Shown: positions 1 to 7,584 of the stretch, one piece after another
How positions within the stretch are numbered: position 1 is the first letter of the stretch
Layout of the letters: each line of letters begins with the position of its first letter
IMG/VR virus record: IMGVR_UViG_3300047300_000522
Coordinates: 1 to 28,835 of that record
DNA: 28,835 nt
Strand: one strand, 5' to 3'
DNA from: a virus
Notes under the pieces: model-generated
The model's input: the letters and a program-made list of their open reading frames with translations, nothing else
Told to the model about the DNA's origin: nothing
The model's database searches: none
Made by a program: the position numbers and the translations under genes

Positions 1-127
1 TCTCTCTCGCTTTCTCCTTCAAAGATTCCATTTCACCTTTGGTTACAGGCGTTGTATCTTCGCTTTGACGAGAAACCAAGTTGCCGTTATCGTGTTTATA
101 CAACAAAGACGGATATAACTCAACCAT
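1..127. repeat. 127-bp terminal direct repeat (contig overlap), left copy
   Basis: Bases 1-127 are identical to 28709-28835. The repeat lies wholly inside one open reading frame that continues across the join. The length, exactly 127, equals a common assembler k-mer size, so the repeat most likely reports a circular assembly rather than a physical terminal repeat. The non-redundant genome is 28,708 bp. Confidence 0.95.
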
Positions 128-376
128 TGTCCACCAAATGAGTAACTTTAAAACATACTCATTCAACAAGATTTCATAGTTACCCGATAACGTGCCATTG
201 GCTACATCGTCTTTTAATTTGTTGGTCAAGTTAGTACCCAAAAAGTTCTGCAAGTACATATCTTGTGCCACGTAAATGCAAGGGCGAATTAAGTTCGGAT
301 CAACTGCATCGGTTAAAGGTGTGTATTTCTTTAACACATCCTCGTTTATCAAAAGTATCTCTTGTGGTATTGGCAT
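1..376 (-). CDS. DUF6712-like head-tail connector candidate, N-terminal part (gene crosses the contig join)
   Basis: This is the 5' part of a 191-residue gene that starts at the ATG at 376-374, runs to base 1 and continues in frame at 28708, ending with TAA at 28509-28511. The N-terminus begins MPIPQEILLINEDVLKKY and the part seen here includes TDAVDPNLIRPCIYVAQDMY. It resembles, from memory, the DUF6712 proteins of Bacteroidota phages, which sit next to the portal and may be head-tail connectors. The portal gene ends only 4 bases upstream, so the two are probably co-transcribed. An internal methionine at 127-125 would look like a start only if the contig were treated as linear. Function is inferred from family resemblance and position. 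Confidence 0.7.
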   Translation of the reverse strand, partial: MPIPQEILLINEDVLKKYTPLTDAVDPNLIRPCIYVAQDMYLQNFLGTNLTNKLKDDVANGTLSGNYEILLNEYVLKLLIWWTMVELYPSLLYKHDNGNLVSRQSEDTTPVTKGEMESLKEKARE

Positions 377-380
377 TTTT

Positions 381-2510
381 TTAAGCGTATTTAATTGAAC
401 CTCTGGATGGTGTGTTTATTGGTGCAGTTCCTTCTACACCCTTCTTTGGAACATATGGATTATTACCAACTCTCTTATCGTTATTTAAACCTTCGTTTGG
501 TAGGATTCTACCTTTTGAATCTCTCTTTCTCATATAGATTTGTCGCTTCCAAAAATGGTGACAAAATGCACCACCTTTATATACAAAAATATCATAAGTA
601 GAGCGACCTTCAGGTGCGAAATCTCCATTCACTCCCCTATCACTCATATTATTTATATCTTCATAACGGAACACCGCACCTGCTATCGACATTGCTACCA
701 TTTCAACACAAAATTCGCGTGAATTAGCGGAAAGGTTTTGAGAATATGCGTAACGTAACTTATATAATCCAACATCCCCCCAATTACTCTTTTCATCACC
801 ATTGGCATCATTCATCGATGGCATCTTGTTGAACATTTCGGAAGTAAAACTCAATTCGTTTTCGGGGTCGGTAACTTCTTCTTCGCTTATCAATTCCCAT
901 TCTTCTTCATCAATATATTCCGCTTTGTCTTTAAGTTCACTTATCCATTCTCTCCCTTGCTCATCGGTGAAATCGTTTGAACTTTGGCAAACGTGGGTTG
1001 ATTGAGTCGCTTTTACTCTTTCAATGATTCTCTTTGCCCAATCACGACCCGCATCACCGCCCCAAAGTTGCCAGGCTATTCTTCCTGCAGTAGGGAAACC
1101 TTCCTCGCCATCTTCCCAACCGATTGCCTCTTTGTCAATCTCGTGTCGTGAAAAGTAACTATTCATTCTTTGCACGGTATCAAAAGACAAATTTCTTTTA
1201 TTACTGATATCCCTTGCACGTGCTACTCCTACTTCAGTACCACCCCTTCCATATTCCTCGCGCCATTTTAAACCTAACTCGGCTTCTGCTGCCATTTCGT
1301 TAGTTGGCTCAAAACTTTCTTCTGCTTGAGAAACGTGCGAGTGTTGGCACTCAACTTTTTTTTTTTGGTTGCTTTGTGTTACAACCTCAACTTGTTCCGC
1401 TTCCATAAACAAGTCGTTTTCAACTATCGAAACATCCGAAGGAATACCAATCGCGTTAAATAGTGTATCTACTCCATCGCAGATAATACGTTGGAACGGA
1501 TCAATTACTTGTTTTGAGAACAAACGGAAAGCCGTTTTCATTTCGTCCGTGTTAGAACCCAAACCGCCACCATCACGAATACCAAACAACAAAGGAGAAG
1601 TAACACGGTGACCTACTAAAATTTGGTTTGTGGCTTCGGTGCTTAAGAACTCATATTGTTTATCCGCATCCGAAATAGGAAAAGCGGAGAACTCAACCCC
1701 TCTATCTCTTTCCTCGTTGAAGAATGTCAACACCTTTCCTGCATTTTCAGCACCTTGAATGCTCATTTGCAGTTGTTGTTTAATCATTCTTTGTTCTTCA
1801 AGTGTTGGTATTCCGTTGTTAAATGATGCAATTAACGAAGGAAAGAATCCGTTCAATATATTGTTTACGTGATATTCGCTAATCTGCCTTGTAAGTTCAA
1901 TCCAGTTAATCGAACCAATGTAATCAGGCTTTGGATAGTACTCACTTCCCACCATCATTGCATGCTGAAATAATACCTGTTTTGGATTTTCATCTTTGGT
2001 ATTTATGTCAAACATCGGAATGTAGTGGGGGTTGTTCTTTTTCTTACGAGTGTCCGACCAATCTCGACTATACCAAACGCCCGTAATATCGTCGTTATCG
2101 TCACTACAAGCCAAACGGCAGTTTTCGTAAGGTAGGTGATTGATTTGAGCAATGGTGCTTCTATCCATTGACCAAATAACTTCCCAATAAAATCCTCCGT
2201 GCAGTTTCAAATCTAAAGCGGTAGCCTTAAGAATCTTGTCAAGTTTCAATCGTTGAATCTCACGAACCGCCAAAGTAGTTGATGCAGTAAATTCTTTTCC
2301 TGCAATCATAAAAGCAATGGAGTTAACCAAAGCACCGTGAACTGGAGAGGTGTTATATAGTTCAATTAAATATTGCGGAAAGTGATTCCCTTCCCCATAC
2401 GCTACCCATCCTTTCCTATCTTCAAACTCAATAGGATCTATTTTAACGTACTTTGCCAACTCTACTTGAGTTGCACTAAAGCGGTTAACGATTGATTCTT
2501 TTTTATCCAT
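381..2510 (-). CDS. Phage portal protein with a ~320-residue C-terminal extension
   Basis: This is a portal protein, the dodecameric ring at the capsid vertex through which DNA is packaged and the tail attaches. I prefer the ATG at 2510, which gives 709 residues and an 8-base overlap with the upstream stop. An in-frame ATG at 2525 would add five residues. Residues 1 to about 380 are the portal domain, including VGHRVTSPLLFGIRDGGG and QVIDPFQRIICDGVD. After a lysine run at about 382-385 come two further domains. One contains ARARDISNKRNLS and GRIAWQLWGGDAG and resembles a module often seen near phage prohead proteases. The last contains LSANSREFCVEMV and YKGGAFCHHFWKR, also a recurrent Bacteroidota phage module. 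The whole is much longer than a usual 400-500-residue portal, so it is a fusion. An 11-A run sits exactly at the boundary. Confidence 0.85.
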   Translation of the reverse strand: MDKKESIVNRFSATQVELAKYVKIDPIEFEDRKGWVAYGEGNHFPQYLIELYNTSPVHGALVNSIAFMIAGKEFTASTTLAVREIQRLKLDKILKATALDLKLHGGFYWEVIWSMDRSTIAQINHLPYENCRLACSDDNDDITGVWYSRDWSDTRKKKNNPHYIPMFDINTKDENPKQVLFQHAMMVGSEYYPKPDYIGSINWIELTRQISEYHVNNILNGFFPSLIASFNNGIPTLEEQRMIKQQLQMSIQGAENAGKVLTFFNEERDRGVEFSAFPISDADKQYEFLSTEATNQILVGHRVTSPLLFGIRDGGGLGSNTDEMKTAFRLFSKQVIDPFQRIICDGVDTLFNAIGIPSDVSIVENDLFMEAEQVEVVTQSNQKKKVECQHSHVSQAEESFEPTNEMAAEAELGLKWREEYGRGGTEVGVARARDISNKRNLSFDTVQRMNSYFSRHEIDKEAIGWEDGEEGFPTAGRIAWQLWGGDAGRDWAKRIIERVKATQSTHVCQSSNDFTDEQGREWISELKDKAEYIDEEEWELISEEEVTDPENELSFTSEMFNKMPSMNDANGDEKSNWGDVGLYKLRYAYSQNLSANSREFCVEMVAMSIAGAVFRYEDINNMSDRGVNGDFAPEGRSTYDIFVYKGGAFCHHFWKRQIYMRKRDSKGRILPNEGLNNDKRVGNNPYVPKKGVEGTAPINTPSRGSIKYA
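1356..1366 (-). other. 11-A homopolymer at the portal domain boundary; possible -1 slippery site
   Basis: On the coding strand the codons are CAA AAA AAA AAA GTT GAG, so A_AAA_AAA lies in the phase needed for -1 slippage. A slip would read AGT TGA and stop at 1353-1351, giving a portal of about 386 residues without the C-terminal extension. This is seen in the sequence. That slippage occurs, or has a role, is inference. The run is also a place where sequencing length errors occur. Confidence 0.35.
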
Positions 2511-2910
2511 TATATTCGATATCACTTGGAATGACTATGTTAGGTTGGTCATAATAGTTGACCAATGTTTCAAACTGAATAAATCCCCTCTTTATTTCTC
2601 CCACCACATCCGCATTCGTTGGGTCAAGGTTTGTATCCGAGTTTTGACCATAAACCACAAAGTTATACCTTCCACCATTAAGAACAAGAATAGAACCATT
2701 AGTTGGATCATCACTATTTGTACTAATTGCCAAAGTCGTGATGCGGTCGTTTTCGCTGATTGTAGAAGGGATAACATAAAAGTTTTCTAATGTTATTTCG
2801 TTTTGTATAACTACAAGGTAGTTACTATAAGTTGTCGCAAATAACAAACTCCCCGACTTAAGATTAAGAAGGAGAGTTTGAGATGCGGTATTCGTTTGGA
2901 GATAATTCAT
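2503..2910 (-). CDS. Conserved Bacteroidota phage virion-associated protein
   Basis: The gene encodes 135 residues starting MNYLQTNTASQTLLLNLK at the ATG at 2910-2908. A reading frame extends further upstream only through a TTG codon, which I reject. The fold looks all-beta, with VVIQNEITLENFYVIPS and NGGRYNFVVYGQNSDTNLD. From memory this belongs to a family found between the tail-tube-like and portal or fibre genes in many Bacteroidota phages. Its biochemical role is not known to me. It sits between the tail-tube-like gene (17 bases upstream) and the portal gene (8-base overlap), which suggests a structural or connector role. No signal peptide or membrane segment is visible. Confidence 0.75.
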   Translation of the reverse strand: MNYLQTNTASQTLLLNLKSGSLLFATTYSNYLVVIQNEITLENFYVIPSTISENDRITTLAISTNSDDPTNGSILVLNGGRYNFVVYGQNSDTNLDPTNADVVGEIKRGFIQFETLVNYYDQPNIVIPSDIEYNG

Positions 2911-2926
2911 CCTAAACAAATATAAG

Positions 2927-3472
2927 TTAAATAGTTGGTGCTACAACTGTAATAGAACCAAAGTTATCGAAAGGAGTTGTAGTATATGACTCCAAGCGGT
3001 AAGCCTTGTTCTTTTCTTCTGCAGTAAAAGTGATAGTGTAACCATTCAAATCACCTTTAGCAGTACCAGTAGCAGTTGACATAGCGGTAACTTCTGCACC
3101 GTCAACTTTACCTACCATCCAAATGTTGTTGTTGTTATCCAATACAAAACAAACCAAACGATTTTTAGCAATGATTTCTAATTGCTTTCTACGTGCAGCA
3201 GAAAGTTGGAAGAAAGTAGCAGTAACGGTTTGAGTGTAGAAAATTGTTCCATTTTCAACCGAACTTTGTACTTCTTCGGTGAAACTTCCTGTATGTTTTG
3301 GAAGGGTAAATTGATAAATGGAAGCCGTTGGCAACGCATCAATTTCTCCACTTGTAGCATCGACAGTTACTCCAGTTTGGAAGTCAGCAAGTTGCTGAAG
3401 ATAGATAGCCTTTATACCACCTACACCTTCTTTACAATCGAGTGCAAATCCTGCGGTTAATTCACAAGCCAT
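2927..3472 (-). CDS. Putative major tail tube protein
   Basis: The gene encodes 181 residues starting MACELTAGFALDCKEGVGG. The pattern of beta strands, the central KHTGSFTEEVQSSVENGT, and the late VCFVLDNNNNIWMVGKVDG and GYTITFTAEEKNKAYRLES resemble the structural proteins annotated as tail tube or major tail protein in Bacteroidota siphophages. It lies directly after the major capsid gene and behind a terminator-like hairpin, and before the connector genes. The length (181) suits a tail tube subunit. The alternative is another abundant virion protein such as a decoration protein. The assignment rests on family resemblance and position, not on catalytic motifs. Confidence 0.55.
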   Translation of the reverse strand: MACELTAGFALDCKEGVGGIKAIYLQQLADFQTGVTVDATSGEIDALPTASIYQFTLPKHTGSFTEEVQSSVENGTIFYTQTVTATFFQLSAARRKQLEIIAKNRLVCFVLDNNNNIWMVGKVDGAEVTAMSTATGTAKGDLNGYTITFTAEEKNKAYRLESYTTTPFDNFGSITVVAPTI

Positions 3473-3505
3473 ATTATAAATTTTTAAGTTGTTATTATTT
3501 ACAAT

Positions 3506-3537
3506 AAAAGGCAGGGGACAAATTCCCCCACCTTTTT
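3506..3537 (-). terminator. Intrinsic terminator-like hairpin after the capsid gene
   Basis: Read on the minus strand, AAAAGG (3536-3531) pairs with CCTTTT (3511-3506), and a G run (3529-3525) pairs with CCCC (3517-3514), followed by a T-rich tail. It lies 15 bases after the capsid stop codon at 3552. A partial terminator here would raise capsid transcripts over the downstream portal genes. The extent of readthrough is inference. Confidence 0.6.
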
Positions 3538-3551
3538 ATCATAGTGAATTA

Positions 3552-4460
3552 TTAGTTATGACCGATAACGCAGTCAGCCAAGAAACCAACTTGAACTCCT
3601 ACACGGAACTTCATAGCCATACGAACCAAGTCAGATGCATCAGTCAAAGACATATCCACAACTTTAACTTCAGCAAAGTCAGAGTTGGCATCAACACCAA
3701 CAAACAAGTTTGTAGATTCAGCAAAAATGATAGTACCGTTTGACATTCCAGGACATACATAAATATCATATCCTTCGAACTGCATATTGAATTCCTTATA
3801 GGCATTGTACTCGAAAGAGTAACCCAAAGCAGCGATAGCTTGACGATACAACTGCGCGGTGTAGCGGTTCATATAACACTTAACTGATGGAGAACCAATC
3901 AAAGCAGCAGGAATAGCGTTTGCCAAAGCAGTCATATCAGCAATGATAGTTGAAGCAGTCAAAGTAGCACCCCAAGTTTGGTCAGCACTTCCGCTCAATC
4001 CTGCTTTCAAAATCTTTTCGAAACCATCGAAAGAAGAGTAAGTTCCAGCAGTATCACCTTGCCAAATTGTGTACTCGATGTTTTGAGCAACGTTTGCAGC
4101 AGCATAACCGATTAAGAAATCTTGGAAGTTTGCAGGAACTACATCGTTAGCAAAACCACGACCAGTTTGAGCAGCTTCCCAATCTTTAGCGAACTCGGAC
4201 TTACAAACTTCAAGGTTAACCTTCAAATCAGTTACAGTCAATACCGCTTCAGTCAAAGTCAAATCAGTAGGATCAGCGAAATCACAAGAGAAAGCCTGAA
4301 CCAAGTTTGCACTTGACAACTTCTTAAGAACTGCTTTGTATTTTACGCCCTCTTTCAAAGTAACGTATCCTTTTGCAAGAGTGTCGCCACTCAATAACGC
4401 TGCGTGGATATATGGTAATGCTAACTCACCAGCGTATGTAGATGTAATGCTAATAGCCAT
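3552..4460 (-). CDS. Major capsid protein
   Basis: The gene encodes 302 residues starting MAISITSTYAGELALPY. It is a phage capsid protein of probable HK97 fold: an alpha/beta protein with an A-domain-like stretch around PSVKCYMNRYTAQLYRQAI, followed by FEGYDIYVCPGMSNGTIIFA and a final strand region ending in GVQVGFLADCVIGHN. The gene directly follows the scaffold (6-base gap) and a prohead protease, the usual neighbours of a capsid gene. It is followed by a hairpin terminator, consistent with high expression. The length (302) is within the range of small HK97-type capsids. No N-terminal delta domain is obvious, in keeping with a separate scaffold protein. Confidence 0.85.
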   Translation of the reverse strand: MAISITSTYAGELALPYIHAALLSGDTLAKGYVTLKEGVKYKAVLKKLSSANLVQAFSCDFADPTDLTLTEAVLTVTDLKVNLEVCKSEFAKDWEAAQTGRGFANDVVPANFQDFLIGYAAANVAQNIEYTIWQGDTAGTYSSFDGFEKILKAGLSGSADQTWGATLTASTIIADMTALANAIPAALIGSPSVKCYMNRYTAQLYRQAIAALGYSFEYNAYKEFNMQFEGYDIYVCPGMSNGTIIFAESTNLFVGVDANSDFAEVKVVDMSLTDASDLVRMAMKFRVGVQVGFLADCVIGHN

Positions 4461-4466
4461 TTTTTT

Positions 4467-5069
4467 TTATTTTTTAGAATTGATTAGTTGATATGCGCGT
4501 GAACGTGCATCCATTGCTCTAAATGGAGTTGATTCAACCGCGTTTTGTTTTTGTGCAACTGGAGTTGTCTTTTTTACCGACTCGGTAGCAGGTGCTTTAG
4601 ACATCTTCTCGATTGTTGCAGATAGCTCTTGCTTTTCAGCGTTCAACGCGTTGATTTTAGCCTCAAAGCCTTCAATCAATTTGTTGATAGTAGTTTCGAA
4701 CTCCTCGCGAGAAACGCCATCAAAAGAAGATTGCTCTTCCTTTTGAACTTCGATTTCTACGCTTGGTTCTTCCTCCATAGGCTTGTCTTTTACTTCCGTG
4801 ATTTTACCTTCTACTACAACCAATATCTTACCTTCGGCGGTTTCGTGTTCTCCGTCAGGTGCAGGGGTTGGGTTACCTTCCGCATCCATAACAAAGATTT
4901 CAGAACCTACTCCGAATTCAGCATCGGGAGAGTAAACTTCAGTACCATCAGCAAGCACAGCCATAGCCATTTGCTTTTGTTCAACCGCTTCCTCTACTGC
5001 AGAAAGGCTGATGCCAAATGACTTCAACTTTTCAGCGTACTTGGAAACGATATCGTTTACTTTGCTCAT
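4467..5069 (-). CDS. Capsid scaffolding protein
   Basis: The gene encodes 200 residues starting MSKVNDIVSKYAEKLKSF at the ATG at 5069-5067. The frame is open further upstream to about 5237 but without an ATG of coding quality, and it would cross a strong hairpin, so I reject the longer form. The N-terminal half carries ADGTEVYSPDAEFGVGSEIF and GNPTPAPDGEHETAEGK, a module I recognise from Bacteroidota phage scaffolds. The second half is acidic and helical with a coiled coil (about residues 120-160, including EEFETTINKLIEGFEAKI), and the tail is basic with RAMDARSRAYQLINSKK, which probably contacts the capsid. It would guide procapsid assembly and then be degraded by the protease encoded upstream. 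Confidence 0.75.
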   Translation of the reverse strand: MSKVNDIVSKYAEKLKSFGISLSAVEEAVEQKQMAMAVLADGTEVYSPDAEFGVGSEIFVMDAEGNPTPAPDGEHETAEGKILVVVEGKITEVKDKPMEEEPSVEIEVQKEEQSSFDGVSREEFETTINKLIEGFEAKINALNAEKQELSATIEKMSKAPATESVKKTTPVAQKQNAVESTPFRAMDARSRAYQLINSKK

Positions 5070-5180
5070 AATTGTTAATAAATGATTTTGTATTAAGACG
5101 CAAAATTTCATTTTTGTTTGTACTTTTGATTCATCAGTTATCCGTAATTGTGTTTTTGTTGTTTGTTTAAGTTTTAGTTC

Positions 5181-5214
5181 AAGAAGAAAGCCCCTAACGA
5201 GGGGCTTCTTTTTT
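5181..5214. terminator. GC-rich hairpin between protease and scaffold genes, possibly a terminator
   Basis: AAGCCCC (5188-5194) pairs with GGGGCTT (5201-5207) around a 6-base loop, and the stem can extend with one bulged A. On the plus strand it is followed by CTTTTTT (5208-5214), a good terminator tail, but no plus-strand gene ends here. On the minus strand the tail is TCTTCTT, weaker. It may terminate antisense transcription or attenuate or process the late transcript before the scaffold gene. A smaller inverted repeat, TACACC/GGTGTA, lies at 5227-5244. Confidence 0.5.
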
Positions 5215-5249
5215 GTCGGGTAAACATACACCTGCACCGGTGTAATCTA

Positions 5250-5837
5250 TTACAACCCTTTCAACTCTCCTTCGAGTTCCTTTATTATCTTTTCAATCTC
5301 TTGCTCGGCTAAATATTCCTCACTCATTTCGGTAAAGAATCCCTCAAGTGAAAAGCCTTTGACATTCCCTTGTTTGATGTCACCCCACACCTCATCGTTG
5401 TCAACCTTCATTCCAATGCACCAAGTACCATCAGGGAAGTTAAATCCAAAATTTTGGCTCTTATCGTGTGCGCCTTCTTTGATCCACGATTCAACAACTA
5501 CACAACCGACAACAGGGATTTGATGTTCCAAGTTTGAATTGTGGTGCATATTGCGTTTGAGATATTCTTGCGCTATCTTGTTGATCGTTTCTTTTGAGTA
5601 CTTACAATAATAAGCCTCACCCATTCCGTTAACTCGGTAAATAAGTTGGTCGGGAATCATTACCGCACCGTACAACATCTTGCGTTCTCCTTCCTCTACT
5701 GCGGCTTGTTTTACTTGCGTTTTCGACAACGCTACAAAGTCAACTTCGATAGCAGGATTTTCTACAAGTGAAATTGCGTTTACTCCTAAATAACCACTAT
5801 CATCTATAGTGTATTCGATAACTTTTACTTCTTCCAT
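5250..5837 (-). CDS. XkdF-like prohead serine protease
   Basis: The gene encodes 195 residues. It resembles the putative phage serine protease family named after XkdF of the PBSX element, which matures the procapsid by cleaving scaffold and sometimes capsid or portal. Visible signatures are MLYGAVMIPDQLIYR (from residue 54), the histidine H105 in NLEHQIPVVG, ESWIKEGAHDKS, and S163 in VKGFSLEGFFTE, which I take as the catalytic His and Ser by analogy with S78-type proteases. The C-terminus is a charged helix (EQEIEKIIKELEGELKGL). It lies upstream of the scaffold and capsid genes in the same direction, its expected substrates. Two bases separate it from the tape measure stop. Confidence 0.8.
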   Translation of the reverse strand: MEEVKVIEYTIDDSGYLGVNAISLVENPAIEVDFVALSKTQVKQAAVEEGERKMLYGAVMIPDQLIYRVNGMGEAYYCKYSKETINKIAQEYLKRNMHHNSNLEHQIPVVGCVVVESWIKEGAHDKSQNFGFNFPDGTWCIGMKVDNDEVWGDIKQGNVKGFSLEGFFTEMSEEYLAEQEIEKIIKELEGELKGL

Positions 5838-5839
5838 TT

Positions 5840-7408
5840 TTATTTTATTATTCTTGATTGGTCTTTTATTTTTTGCTCGGCTTCCTGGGCATTGCTTACG
5901 TTAGTTGCAAGTACATAAGTTTGAATCGGTTGTGATTTATTACTACCTTGATTAAGGAAAGATAAATCCACAGCAGGGGCAGGAGTAGCACCGCTACCAA
6001 CTCCGCCACCTCCTGCGCTTGGCTTGGGAACGTTACCGCCACCTCCATTAAATTGTTGCGCTCTAATTGATGCGATACGTGCAATACCAGCCGCAGCCGC
6101 TATACCTGCTTGGATAAATGGATAAGCAGGAAAGGCAGTTGTGATTGGTGAAGCGGAAGCCGTTGTAAATGCGTTTTGAGTACCCTCAATAGTTGAGATT
6201 GTGGCTTGTGCAATACCCAAAGTTTTAGCAATTTGGAATCCTTTTTTTGCATCTATTATACCACTATCAACCAACGCGCTATTTAAGTCCATAAGACCGC
6301 CAACTGTTTGTTCTGCTATTTTATAACGTGCCGCATATAAAGCCTCTTGTGCTTCTTGTTCTTTTTTAAGATTCGCTAAATACGCATCAACTTCTTTTTG
6401 GTTGGTTTTTAATACAATTCCAGAAGTAGTTGTTGCAGAAGTTACGCGAGTAGCATCACGCATTGTTATCTTTAAACTTTCTTCATCTCTAATCCTTGCG
6501 ACTTCCGTTTGATACCATTCTTCAAGCAATCTCAAAGCCTCCGCATTTCCGTGCGCTAACTTCTTTTTTTCTTCATATTGTAATTGCGCTTGGCGTACTA
6601 ACTTGTCATCATTGGCTAATGAATCTTGGTAGCGTTTCTCATTTTCCGCTTTAAGAAATTCCGTTAATGCCTTTTGGTCATCCTTTATTTTCTGCAACCT
6701 TTCCGCTTCTTTCTTCGCGGCTTCTTTGGCTAATCGTTCCTTTTCTGCTTCAACTTCTTTCTGCTTTTTGAGTGCTGCTTCTTGGTCTTTCTTTGCTTGT
6801 TCTTGGCGTTTCTTTTCATTCTCCGCTCTTTCTTCCGCTTTGGAATCAGTAAGTCCTATCCAGTCCATAAAGTCCACAAGACCTTGCGTTACTGAATCAA
6901 TGGTTTGTTTGATGAATCCAAACATCTTTCCAACCAATCCACCTGCTTTTGTCAGTTCTTCAAAGTTGGCAACAATCAAAGCAATGATACCACCGATTAA
7001 AAAGATAGGGTTAGTCATCAAAGCCTTACCCAAATCTAACATCGTCTTACCGAATCCCTTTGCAGCGTTGGAAAGGTCACCAAACTTGAAATCTTTAATT
7101 GCTGATGTAACCCCTTGCAATCCCGTTTGAGCCGCCCCAAAATCCAATGAAAGAATGGAACTACCAATTAACCCAAAAGAGTTATTCAATCGCTCCAATG
7201 GATCACCTGCCAATGTGTTGACCGACTTACCCAAGTCGCCCATCTTGTCGGTGAGTTCTCCGAGTTGTCTTTGTACCTTGTTAAATTCTGCAGTACCTTC
7301 TGGCAACCTTGCTAACTCCTCACGAAGTTTGCGCATTTGCGTACGCATCGACTCGACTCTCTCCGTGCCTTGAACGTCAACTTCTATAACCGTTTTTTGT
7401 GTTGCCAT
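5840..7408 (-). CDS. Tail tape measure protein
   Basis: The gene encodes 522 residues and sets tail length in a long-tailed phage. The N-terminal helical region contains VESMRTQMRKLREELARLPEG, a typical tape-measure start. A hydrophobic segment spans about residues 130-149 (ALMTNPIFLIGGIIALIVAN). A long charged coiled coil rich in K, E, A and Q covers about 195-310. Near 385-450 there is an Ala/Ile-rich hydrophobic stretch with FPAYPFIQAGIAAAAGIA, and the end is a Gly-rich linker (GGGGNVPKPSAGGGG) plus a short tail. At about 0.15 nm per residue, a rule of thumb, 522 residues predicts a tail of roughly 78 nm. The start ATG shares one base with the stop of the small membrane gene upstream. Confidence 0.85.
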   Translation of the reverse strand: MATQKTVIEVDVQGTERVESMRTQMRKLREELARLPEGTAEFNKVQRQLGELTDKMGDLGKSVNTLAGDPLERLNNSFGLIGSSILSLDFGAAQTGLQGVTSAIKDFKFGDLSNAAKGFGKTMLDLGKALMTNPIFLIGGIIALIVANFEELTKAGGLVGKMFGFIKQTIDSVTQGLVDFMDWIGLTDSKAEERAENEKKRQEQAKKDQEAALKKQKEVEAEKERLAKEAAKKEAERLQKIKDDQKALTEFLKAENEKRYQDSLANDDKLVRQAQLQYEEKKKLAHGNAEALRLLEEWYQTEVARIRDEESLKITMRDATRVTSATTTSGIVLKTNQKEVDAYLANLKKEQEAQEALYAARYKIAEQTVGGLMDLNSALVDSGIIDAKKGFQIAKTLGIAQATISTIEGTQNAFTTASASPITTAFPAYPFIQAGIAAAAGIARIASIRAQQFNGGGGNVPKPSAGGGGVGSGATPAPAVDLSFLNQGSNKSQPIQTYVLATNVSNAQEAEQKIKDQSRIIK

Positions 7409-7584
7409 TAGAATATTAAATTAAATACGTAAATAGTGCCTACAACTAAAGACGCAAAAACTGCAAAATTTATGGTCTTGGTTGCGATATTTGACAACTT
7501 ATTTTCATTGCTCGGTAAGTCCTTGCCCATTCCTTGAGCAAGTAAGAATCTTACATTTGTAAATGTGTCCTTTGGGTTATGCAT
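7408..7584 (-). CDS. Small single-pass membrane protein before the tape measure
   Basis: The gene encodes 58 residues, starting MHNPKDTFTNVRFLLAQGMG and ending in a hydrophobic helix (about residues 38-57, FAVFASLVVGTIYVFNLIF). It begins at the ATG at 7584-7582, overlapping the end of the 990-residue tail gene by 8 bases, and its TAA overlaps the ATG of the tape measure gene by one base (TAATG). Such tight coupling on both sides supports a real gene. A single C-terminal membrane segment is seen. Function is unknown. A role in tail assembly or as a holin-like factor is only a guess. Confidence 0.7.
   Translation of the reverse strand: MHNPKDTFTNVRFLLAQGMGKDLPSNENKLSNIATKTINFAVFASLVVGTIYVFNLIF

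Noticed and set aside
1-127. True physical terminal repeat
   Set aside because: The repeat is inside a coding frame, and its length matches an assembly overlap.
5070-5237. Longer N-terminus of the scaffold gene
   Set aside because: It would cross the hairpin at 5181-5214 and lacks an ATG. The ATG at 5069 begins a family-like N-terminus.
4629-7373. Long antisense ORFs opposite the scaffold and tape measure genes
   Set aside because: They follow the codon pattern of the coding strand, have no motif, and have no start context of their own.
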